Below, in pieces: positions 54,369 to 64,000 of a stretch of 64,000 nt of DNA (position 1 is its first letter; each line of letters starts with the position of its first letter). This stretch comes from Batillaria attramentaria (taxonomy: Eukaryota > Mollusca > Gastropoda > Batillariidae): assembly GCA_018292915.2 (NCBI GenBank), contig JACVVK020000017.1:2591001-2655000 (forward strand), written 5' to 3'. The notes under the pieces were generated by a model. It was given only the letters and a program-made list of their open reading frames with translations, was not told the origin of the DNA and ran no database searches. Made by a program: the position numbers and the translations under genes.

Positions 54369-57300
54369 TGTCCGTTTGTTTTGCTTACAGTACGAGTAGC
54401 GAGGTGCAGTGGTTGTGCTAGGCATTTCAACTTATTTGTGTGCATGACAATTTGGTGTCTTGCACATGGATGTCTGTATTCTTCAACACCCACCACACAC
54501 ACACACACCAGTCCATTCACACATACACAAGCTCAAAGTTTGCAAATGAAACCTTTTAAACAAACTTTACAAACTTTCTTTCACAAGTCCATTTCATGAA
54601 CAGCATGATTAGTACTGTATGTAAGTTAAAAAAAAAAAAGGCAAGCACCAAAATTACAGCATATAATTATATACATGCACCTTACCATTGATATTGTTTG
54701 CAAAGTGGCACAGGAATTTTAAAATAAATCTTTCATGAATGCGTTGACTGTTGACACGTACCCATACAGCAGAAATATAACAAGAAATGTTATATGTGTA
54801 ACAGCGCTGTGTTAAAAAAAAAAAAAAAAAATGTCGGTAAACCTAGGAAACAAATCCACAAACTAAAAAACACAGGTCATGTTGATGCCATGCTTGCACA
54901 TGTATGTATACATCTTAAAACAGTAAATGTACTGGCAGAGTATATTGCTTACGGTGCACAGATTCTGAAAGCATCATGAAAAGAAAGCAAACCTATAATT
55001 TTATGTCTATGTTGTGCAAATCTGTGTTTGACAGGATTGTAGATCAGTTGCTGCACAGAGTTCACTTCGCTTATTGCGAATCCACCGGGAAACTGAATAC
55101 TCAGCCAAAAATGTACTGATGGTTTTACATCTAGCTATCAACTACATGTACCAGAAAATTCTTTTAAAAATAGAGAAAGCCTGTAAAATTTGACGCAGTA
55201 AGCTTTAAAAAACAACAACAACAACAACAAAAAACCTCATGGGAATCATTCCAGAAGTACACCCTCTAGATCCGAACATTCATAACCTTGGGGGAGAAAA
55301 ATAAATGTGCAAGTTGCTTTTACAGGCACAAGCACACGTGTATACTGGTATCATAGTATAGATCTATATATACTATGTACAGCAATTATGCAGATCACTG
55401 AAAATGGTACACATGCACCAGGTGATGGTCATGATCTGCTACTGAGAATACAAGTTGCTGCCAACGTATTGAGTCATATGATGCCCATTGGATACTGATG
55501 TAAAAGAATGCTGTTGTTCCTTGTGTTTCTCACAACACTCACAATATCACTGCTAGTCCTGTGCGACTTAGATCATAACAGAGTCAACCTTCATCTTACG
55601 CAACTTTTAACACCAGGTTATATTCTGAAACAGAACAGGGAAAAAAAGCAATGGAGAGAGAATAACTAGCTTGAAAATTCAATCCATATAATTATGTGCT
55701 GACTGCTCTCTCATGCAAGTCACAGAGTTTGTTTGAAATAATACACATACTGGTACACTGTATGAATACCCAGAAGCGTTTAGTTCCATGCCAAAGTACA
55801 CTACCATGGTTGCAAAGAATACATTTTTTTTTTTTAAACCAAAAACAAACAACAACAAAAAAACAGCAGTAATGTGAGTACATATATACTTGGTGTCCAA
55901 AAATAACCTAATGAAAATCAATCTAATCAATCCATTAGCAGTCCCAGTCACATTTGATGTGACGAGGTTGCTGCGTGAACCTACATGTTACATGTAATGT
56001 GAATCTACAGCATACATCAATCAACTCAACATACTTTCATGTGTCATGTCAGATCAGTGCAAGGTAAAGGCTGGCGTACAAGTCATTTTGGTCTTTCCAC
56101 ACACACCCTATGACCTTTCACATACAATATTGTGCTTTGCGTTAACACATGCGTTACGAAGCAAGGGTTTCTTACGACTTTAACAAGTTTCTCTGTTTGT
56201 ATGTCTGTTGTTTTGTTGTTGTTCTTGTTTTCAAAATGTGCAGTTCCTCCGATACGTTTCCATTCCGAAGCATCAGAAACCTCAAAAGAGAACATGTTCT
56301 TACAAATAACAATTTATTGTTGCTTCATGAAAAAGCAGCACTCACACTTCAGCTTTTCTTGGTCACTGTTCATTGTAAAAAATAGGTCTTTCTAGCTGCC
56401 CCTTAGTAACTGTTGCTAGGGCTCAAAAACAGTGCAACTTCCTTCCCTTGGAGGTGGCAGTTTCTATAAGGGGCAAGCTGGGTTTTTGAAAAGTGATCGT
56501 AACACATACTGCAAGTAAGGGCTCTTGTGACTGACCAGTATCTCTATTGCTATGTCAAAGCTTGCAAAGACTCTGAGCCACAGCCAGGTTTGACCTACAT
56601 TCTGACTGGCTATAAATGTCTACTGTGGAGAAACCTATTTAATTATTCAAAACAACAAATAAGATATGTTTAGGGTCCCTGTCCATACCGCATACGTAAT
56701 GAAATACCAATGTCATGTTACGCAACACACATCAGCTGTGGTAAAGCATCCCAGTAAATTAGGAAAAATCCATTCAGCATGTGCATCAGTCATGAGCAAC
56801 TCTGCATAGATAATTTAGACTGATGGCAAATCATATCCAACTCCGATGGGTAATGAACATCTGGACAACACTGTAACAAGATTAAAATATGAACTGTAAA
56901 CAAAACTCTCGGGGTAAAAACCAATTTACATCACTATCACCAAAATAAAATAAGGCTAAAAGTAAAACAGTAGAACTTTAACCAATGTACACAACTTGGG
57001 ATTGTTCGCATATGCTGGTAGTTACAGAAAAGTCAAAAGTTTACAAAATAATTCTCTCTCACTCTCACACATACACATACACACACTTGATACATTAATT
57101 CAACAGCTGCTTATGTCATAAAAAGTGACTAGATTGTACAAATCGGAGTGCTGACCGATTGTGACCTTGGTAACGGATGCTGTGATTGCACTGAATGTCA
57201 ACACTGATGCAAATTAAATACAAAACAAAACACATCACAGCATTCTAACTAGATACCATTCGCAGTTCTACCATTCGACAATGCAGCTGCACATTGTCAG

Positions 57301-58035
57301 GCTGCTAATACAGTAACTAAAACCAGTATCCTGGCCATGCACACAACGTAAGTCAAGTAACTAACAACATCAGCAGACATAAAAATGTCTGTCAGAATAA
57401 ATCACAACTGACATTTTCACAAAGTTACATTCAAATTTCAATCAAATTCTTGTCAGAAAGTGACAGTGTAATTTGACAAAGTGAATGATATGCAGATCAT
57501 CTGGCTATTGAATGTATGTATTGCGTGAACTGAGTATTTTCCATTATCATGTACAAATCACCTGGATGAAGTATATTTCAGGTCTCAGCTTTCAGATGAT
57601 TCTTGTAGGGGGAACACATATATATATTATTGCTCAGACAGGACACTTCTGAATGCCTGGCTTTCATTTTATCCAAAATTTCCATCTTACCTTTTAAGTG
57701 GTAACATTTCCATCACAAAAGCTGTTGTTTCTGTACATTCTAGTTTCCACCCTGTCTCATGTTTTGCTAACTTACTGTTCAAATCTTCAAATAAAATGGT
57801 ACTCTTCAAAGTTTATTATTTGAGAGAAATACCATTTTCAGCTACTCTGTGCTTTGGCATTACTGCAGATGTATGTATGTCTCAGTATGATACAACAGAT
57901 ATCAGCAGAGGTTTGACACGTCACCTAAGAACACAAATTATTGTGCTGTTGGAGAGAATATGATATGCAGTCAACTGGGCCCAATGATGATGGGTGGATG
58001 TTGAGCTGGCATCATGCTGGTGGCAGAGACACACA
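54369..58035. other. Convergent intergenic DNA / THEMIS-like 3'UTR
   Basis: AT-rich, almost free of microsatellites and SINEs. Its right part is probably the 3'UTR of the minus-strand gene. Weak open frames (for example near 55,700-55,950 and 56,130-56,395) lack coding signatures. An AATAAA on the minus strand lies at 57,817-57,812 and another near 56,312. The length of the 3'UTR cannot be decided. Confidence 0.55.
57812..57817 (-). terminator. Candidate polyadenylation signal of THEMIS-like gene
   Basis: TTTATT on + (AATAAA on -), about 220 bp past the proposed stop codon. Other signals exist further downstream, so this is only the nearest candidate. Confidence 0.35.
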
Positions 58036-61000
58036 TCACTGAGCTTGTTTTCTTCCAAATAGCCTGGGTTTAGCAGCAGAACCTGAAAGAAAGGGACAAG
58101 TCAGTATATTAAAGACAACTGGTTCTTGTCTACATGCAATTGCGTACATGCTGTTGCTCTAGGCTCCATGTTAGGCAGACAGCACAAAGTAACATGTTTC
58201 TACAACAATGGTCTGGCTTAACACTTATCACAACTCACAACTTACAGTACTTTCAAATGCGATAAATCCGTAGATAGTAGAGCCTAAGGAAAAGCCAGAT
58301 TATCAATCATTTTCCAACCTGGGCAACAACAAAAAAAAGTCCAAGGACTAACACAGGGAATGATTATACATGTACTGGAAAGCAGAAACTAACACTTTTC
58401 TTCTTTTTTTTTCCCCCTGACTAAATAATTATGCGATTCCTCACCTTCACTGAACATCTCTGCCTCTACAGAACCAATTCTTGCTGCTCGTTTTCGTGGT
58501 GGCGCAGTGGGTGGCGGAGGTCCCATCAGGAACTGCATTGGCGCTTGCTGCTTGGGCGTGTACTTTGGCTTTGGTGGTACTGATGGTTTCATGAGGATGG
58601 GGCTCCTTCCCTTGGAATTGTCTCTTGTGTCACGGGATGTTTTATGGTTTGTGTCTGAGCCATCAGCACCACTTTCTGTGCTGTCTGTAGATGGGCCTTT
58701 TCTAGAACTTTCCTTTTCCGATGAGTCAGATTCTGTAACTGCAACTGCTTGCCGCTGAGGCCTTCGTGGTGCTGTGGCACCGTTCGGACTCCTTACACGT
58801 CTACCTCTTGCTTTCTCTCTGGGAGGAGACTTACTGTCTGTAGAGCTGTCGGTAGATTTTGCCTGTGTACTTTCTGACCAGTCACCAGTCCGAGGAATGT
58901 CTTCAGCAGACTGAGGCCCTCTTGACTTTTCAAATAATTCTGAAGGGCAACTGTCAGAAGATGATATGTGTGCAGTGTCTTCAGCTGGCTTTCTAGGTGA
59001 ACGTCTTTCTCCGCCACGTTCCCTTCTCGGTCGCACAGGCCTGTCCGGCTTGATTTCAGGCGATCCCTCAGATTTTTCCTCTACGTCTTGGAACTCTTTT
59101 GCCCTGTCAGGTGACTGCCTCAGGTCCGATTTACCATGCCTCATTCTGGGACTAGGTTTTGGCGAAGAGCGTGCCTGCCAAGCATTTTCATAAGCATGTT
59201 CAACAGAAGACAGAGCCTGTTTTTCATCCTTCTCCGGTCTGTCTTGAGGTGAACTCTTTGGGGACAGTGTCTCTGGGTGACCTGACTTTACAGGTCTACT
59301 TCTGTCCTTTCTGCCTGAAGCCGCAGGGCTTTCTCTCTCGCGGCTGCTTGAGGTGTGGATTTCTGAAGACTGTGTTTGTCTTGGTCTGGCTCGACCGTCT
59401 CTAGATGTAGCTTCACTTCCATTGTTACCTTGGGAGGGTTTCTCTGGAGACTGTCTTGGTTTTGGTCTGGTATGTTTGTCCCTGGACAGACTTTCAGGAG
59501 AGCGACTCTGCCTCATGTGCTCTGGGCTTCTGTGAGACTGACTGTCTGGAGACCTCTGTGTCGAGTGACCTGGGCTTCTTCGTCCTCCAGGTGACCTCAT
59601 TTCTCTCTTTCTCTCCGTCCTCTCTGTAGAGTCCTTCTCAGGTGAATGCTGTGATCCCTTTGATTGTTCTGGTGATCTAGCCTCCCTCGACCTTTCAGTT
59701 TCATTTCTGTCTCCAGACTGATGGGGAGACAACCCAGGTCTGTTCTTTCTTGGCCGGGGCCTGATTTCCTGTCTTTCTCTGTCAAACATCGGCGGCATTG
59801 TGGACGAACGGTTGCCCTCTCCTTGACCCGTGTCAGACCTGGTCGTGTTCACGGAAAACTTGCTTATTTCACCAGCTGAAGCAGAAAGGTCGGGTCGCCC
59901 CTGAAGCAGGCTGGTGGACTGCTGGTTATCAGAGGCTAGTGGCTGCAGTGACCTTGACCTGGCAGTTGAGGGATGTGTGACGTTGACATCTTCATACGGA
60001 TCCTCCTCCTCCCCGTCATGCCCTAGAGAGAGAGAGAGAGAGAGACAGCACTCTGCTTACAAAGGTATCCAAACATATATAGCTTCCACTGAGGGTCATT
60101 TTGACCCTCTCTGTCAAATTCAGAGGGCCATTTTGTAAAATCAATAAGGTACAGCCGCAAAATCTCTGCATCAGATTCCAAACTCTCTGCGTAAACGACA
60201 CACATATAGAGTTGCGTAATAAGGGACACTGGACAACAGGTTTCAATTTAATGTATGCACAGTATGTATGCCTCTGTAAAAAATCAAAACAGAGCAACAT
60301 GAAACACTCACTCACACACACACACACACACATCCATGTCCATGCAACTGATAAACTGTCTCCATCTACATGAAACGGGGTACATGTACTATGAAACCGT
60401 ACCTACATACATCTTTCACTAAAATAATTATGTTCACCAGCAAGTCTCAAATCACAAAAGAATTTCATCTGACCTAGCTAACGATACAATAACCAGGTAT
60501 ACAGACATAAATTCAAACAAAAACGAAAATCATGGACAGAAGCCATACCATGAGAGTCATGTCGCCTGGTTGGCGACGGCTGCTCGATGAGATGATCAGA
60601 AAGGTATTCATTAGACTTGGCCTGGGATGGCTGGAGGGAGAGGGTCAGAAGTCCGGACACCTTAGCATTGGGTGGTGGCAGCTCCTCTTGTTCCGGTCCA
60701 GCGCGAGTTTTCCGCCAGTTCTTTGGGTTCAAGGCTCGGCTCAGTCTCCGTACACGATCCTTGGAGCGGCTCCTTTTCTTAGCCCTGAAAAAAGTGGGGT
60801 GCACAAATGAGCACAGGTAATAACATAATTTACAATGCACACCACAATTTGTGCTCCCTTGAACCCCCCCCCCCCCCAATAAAAACAGGAAACAACCAAC
60901 AATAAAACAACAAAAAAAACATAAGCATATAATAATAAATAAATTACAAAAAGTAATAAATAAGAGAAATTTATAAATAAATAAATACAAATTATATAAC

Positions 61001-63177
61001 TATAAGGACATTCAAGATTAAACTGTACTATACAATCCCACACTAAGCAGCATTTCCCCTTCCACTTGAACTTCTAACCCAGCAGCATCAGAACTGTCCT
61101 AGAAAAGCTGTGTAAAGTAAACTACCGGTACAAAGATGATCAAACACAAAGGAAATTATTCATCTTCAATTGTATGATCTCACCCCTTGGCCTGGGCCTG
61201 CGGCAGTGACTCTTCGCTGGTGGTGGATTCAAGTGTTCTGTTGTTCCTTTCACCCCTGCTGCAACGTGACCTTTCGTCTTCCTGCCTCCCCCGACAACTT
61301 CCTGATGTCCGCTGTTCACCCCCGAAGGAATAATCCTCGTACTCAGTGGCCAGCTTCTTCGCTCGCTCTAATTCCTCATAAACTTGCTCTGAAACTTTCT
61401 CAATAGGGACCATCTGATGAACTGTAGGCATGCGGAAGTAATTCTCTGGAAACTCGAGCTTGCGTTTGAAACCTAAGAGAGCTGGGTGCCGAAGTGGGAT
61501 GTAGGCGCATGCTGTCACGACAGGACTGATAGCGACTGTGGTGTCTAGCGGGGAAACTACAAGCTCGCCCTCTTTCAGAATCTGCAGAAGCTGCAGAGAT
61601 GCTGGCAGTGGGGCATAGCTTCCACCATTGCCCTCCAGTACCGAAACATTCCCAGCAGGAATCTCTTCATCCCCAGAGAAAATATCGGACAGTTTGGTTA
61701 TTCGAAGCTTTGACGCGTCAGTTTGCACAACCATACTGACATCTAAATCCAGGGGTAGTCTGAGCTTTTCATCTTTCCCGCCCTGCACAATTCGCTCACA
61801 TTTCACAATTGGTACGTCTCCTGTTGAGCTGTGCTTGAACTTCCACGACCCTGAGTCGTGTTTGGTCACCCGCAGCACATCCCCATACCTGAGCACAAAC
61901 GGCTGCGGAAAATCTGCAGCAACGTCCGCAAGAACACGCACTTCAGAACCCAGTGGCAGGGACATCATTTCAAATATGCTGGACAATGTTCTTGGGATTT
62001 CCACAAAGCTAATATCTACTGACTGAGAAATGCAAAAATACTCCTCCTTATTTGAATCCTTGACGAAAAGTTTGGGTGTCTGCACTGCTTCATGCACAAT
62101 AACATCCTTGCAGTTACGTAGACAATCAGAAATAGCTTCAGGGGGGTCTGTGTAGGCTAAGAGAGTGGCCTGTGCTGGGAACTTGTGTTCATGTTCACTC
62201 ACGAAACTGGCAAGCTGCTCTGGTTTCAGTTTCTTTTTACTAACTGGCTCTTCATAATCTGAAGACGAATATGACTTGACATACAGATTTGCACCGACTG
62301 ATATCGTCCATGTTGTCTCAGGGTTGTCCCATGGAGACACTTCAAGTTTGTCCTCTGGTCTGGACATGGTGATCACGCCAGTAAATGACAGCGGTAAGTC
62401 TGCAATACCTGAAGACATCAAGTTGGAAATTCCAGAAGCATCACCTGCAGGTGTAGTCTCTGCGGTTTCAGTGCTTTCAGGGAGTTTGAGCTCCCCATTT
62501 TCTGGGGCAAGTTTCAAACGACGCGGCACCTTAGCCAGGTTAATCAGTTCACGTAGGGTGTATGTCATGTCATCTTTCACAACCGTGAAATTACCCCTGC
62601 ACTTTGGAGATAAACACACCATTTCTCCACTTTCTGTCCGGCATTGCAACCTTTCTGTTGTCACACCGTTCTTCGTGGCTTTGACAGGCTTCACAAACCT
62701 GAACTTATCCCCTGGTTTGATGGAAAACCCCGGCAAGTACGGATCATCGTAAGTTGCGTTCGCTTCAAAATACGTCGGGCAGTCCATCAGCAACTCCTCG
62801 ATTGTTGGGTACGTCACCATGGAAATCGGCCGGTAGCCGCCACCCGTCTGTGGACTGTCCGGTTCCGACAAGGCGCTATCTTTCGGTGGCAGCACGAGGA
62901 ATTTGACTGGAATGTCAGGACTGACATGAAGCTCGCGCCGAGCTCGTGTGTCAGCATCGACGAAAGTGAGGGTGACATGCGCTGGTGTTATGGCGCGCAG
63001 AAGTATCACGTCTCCTCGAACTATCTCCGCGCTTGGTGACATGAAACTGCCTCTGGTGACAGACACGGATTGAGGCAGGGTGTGAGTGGCCAGGAACTCT
63101 TCAAGCGTCTGCTGCTCATCGTCCGAGTAGGTCAACTCGGATCTGTCGTCGTCCGAGTCCCCCGCTGCAGACGCCAT
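58036..63177 (-). CDS. THEMIS-like protein with two CABIT-type regions and a long Ser/Pro/Arg-rich tail
   Basis: Four coding exons with matching phases: 63,177-61,184; 60,784-60,549; 60,022-58,445; 58,082-58,036, giving 1,284 residues. The start ATG lies in AAAGATGGCG. Residues 1-225 look like a first CABIT region: EEFLATHTLPQSVSV at about 25-40 and the conserved Cys block LSPKCRGNF then YTLRELI. A second lies at roughly 260-560 (MSLPLGSEVRVLADV, PIVKCERI, RLPLDLDVSM). Exon 2 adds a basic stretch (KKRSRSKDRVRRLSR), a nuclear-localisation candidate. Exon 3 is disordered, with many SP and RSP sites. Tyrosine motifs DPYEDV and AYENA (Grb2 SH2-type Y-x-N) and proline motifs PTAPPR and PPKPKY suggest an adaptor. 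In vertebrates THEMIS proteins bind Grb2 and SHP phosphatases in antigen-receptor signalling; a similar role here is inference. At 1,284 residues it is about twice vertebrate THEMIS length. The last exon is chosen because AGTGAAG/GTGAGG joins in phase to an acceptor at 58,083; read-through would instead stop at 58,389. Confidence 0.82.
60023..60044 (-). promoter_or_regulatory. Splice acceptor whose pyrimidine tract is a (CT)n microsatellite
   Basis: On the minus strand about ten CT units end in CTAG directly before exon 3 (starts 60,022). Confidence 0.8.
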
Positions 63178-63246
63178 CTTTGTTTGTCAAAGCTTCTGTC
63201 ATTTCCGTGTCGCAGTTACCTGTCCCGACCCAGGTGTAATTTAACG

Positions 63247-63261
63247 GAGTTGTTTCCCTTC
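63247..63261 (-). promoter_or_regulatory. Promoter-proximal 15-mer of THEMIS-like gene
   Basis: GAAGGGAAACAACTC on the minus strand, 70 bp upstream of the ATG. It differs by one base from GAAGGGAAGCAACTC at 48,492-48,506 upstream of COX6C. Confidence 0.6.
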
Positions 63262-64000
63262 ACCCGCTGAGCCGCGACCCGCGCATAGCATTTCCATGTC
63301 CGCACAGCAGGGTGTATGCCGCACAACCGCATAAACATGAAAAATTCACGGATGAGAGACTGATGCGAATATATAACATGAATGTACATGCTTTGTAAAT
63401 GTCTGTCATAAAACACGTGAAAAAAAACATGAAGATGTGAGTCAGTGCGAACCCCCCCCCCAACCCCCCAACCCCCATCTGACCGTGCTCCTCCGGCTGA
63501 CGCTGGATATGCTGATCCTCAGTGTGCCGGTGTTTCATTTGTAAGCGGCACCCGGCCAATATCATGGTGATTAGGAATTTCCCAGGGATAAATCACTGAG
63601 CAAAACTACCATTAACTTACGTGCTGTAAAGCCGGACTGAACCTGACTTAATAAAGCACTTCAGTTATTATATAGGTAAGTTTCTTTGAGTCACGTCACC
63701 GGCCGATGAAGCCAATAATAAATGTGTACTGACCACCCCCACTGACGTTCTTTGTCCACTGGAGCAGATTCAGTCAGTTGAATTACGGGCGGTCTGCCGG
63801 TTATGGGGTCAGGCGGCCGCGCACCGACACGTATCACAGACCCGGCCGTTCAGGCGCAGTTTGCGCGAAACTGGGATCGGATCAATATGTTTGTTGTTGT
63901 TGTTGTTGTTGTTGTTGACTGGTGACTCCCGTCGACCACAAAATAGCATGTTATTCTCAGTGGTGCGGCACGCATTAGCCTATGCCGTGGGCTTACTGCC
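63262..64000. other. Upstream flank of THEMIS-like gene
   Basis: GC-moderate DNA, a C-run (63,451-63,475), GC-rich 63,780-63,880 and a (TTG)n tract (63,888-63,916). No gene recognised up to the window end. Confidence 0.5.

Noticed and set aside
61190..61400. ITAM in the THEMIS-like protein (VYEEL...EYEDYSF)
   Set aside because: The second half has Tyr where Leu or Ile is required and the spacing is off, so it is not a standard ITAM; single SH2-type sites remain possible.

Overview
This is eukaryotic nuclear DNA, most likely from a mollusc and probably a gastropod. That assignment is inference from three things: spliced metazoan genes, a dense load of tRNA-derived SINEs, RTE-like and L2/CR1-like LINEs and foldback elements, and extreme dinucleotide microsatellite content. 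No bacterial features (operons, Shine-Dalgarno sites, CRISPR) are present.

The window has two compartments. Positions 1 to about 48,200 are an intergenic repeat landscape in which I could support no host gene. About 24 full or partial copies of one tRNA-headed SINE family (SINE-A, about 175 bp) lie on both strands. Other families are SINE-B, SINE-C, SINE-D, a hooked 3'-end family (element E), a family ending in GCGCGGCGTAAAGC, a Helitron-like unit at 18,341-18,712, an L2/CR1-like LINE tail nested in a SINE at 14,486-14,877, several palindromic or foldback DNA elements (best: 6,419-6,841 with an 8-bp target duplication), and tandem minisatellites (36.7-38.1 kb, 47.17-47.50 kb and smaller ones). 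Between them lie more than 40 CA, CT, CTAA, ACTAT, TTTG and similar microsatellites, G- or T-rich low-complexity tracts, and short stretches of ordinary unique DNA, some GC-rich and possibly regulatory.

Positions 48,300 to 63,300 are genic and nearly free of microsatellites. COX6C (cytochrome c oxidase subunit 6C) is on the + strand, with coding exons at 49,120-49,271 and 49,832-49,928, a probable 5'UTR exon ending at 48,575 and a 3'UTR exon at 54,239 onward. Its last intron holds a full-length, antisense RTE-like LINE (50,897-54,186) flanked by a perfect 12-bp duplication and disabled by only two frameshifts. Convergent to it on the - strand is a four-exon gene (63,177 to 58,036; 1,284 codons plus stop by my splice model) for a THEMIS-like protein: two CABIT-type regions followed by a long Ser/Pro/Arg-rich tail with SH2- and SH3-ligand-like motifs (DPYEDV, YENA, PTAPPR). 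Both genes carry the near-identical 15-mer GAAGGGAARCAACTC just upstream of their 5' ends.

The two genes have unrelated roles: one is a mitochondrial respiratory-chain subunit, the other a likely tyrosine-kinase/Grb2 signalling adaptor. The rest of the window records repeat activity, including copies with intact target duplications, nested insertions, modular SINEs and a repeated arrangement of element tail, then (CT)n, then element head.
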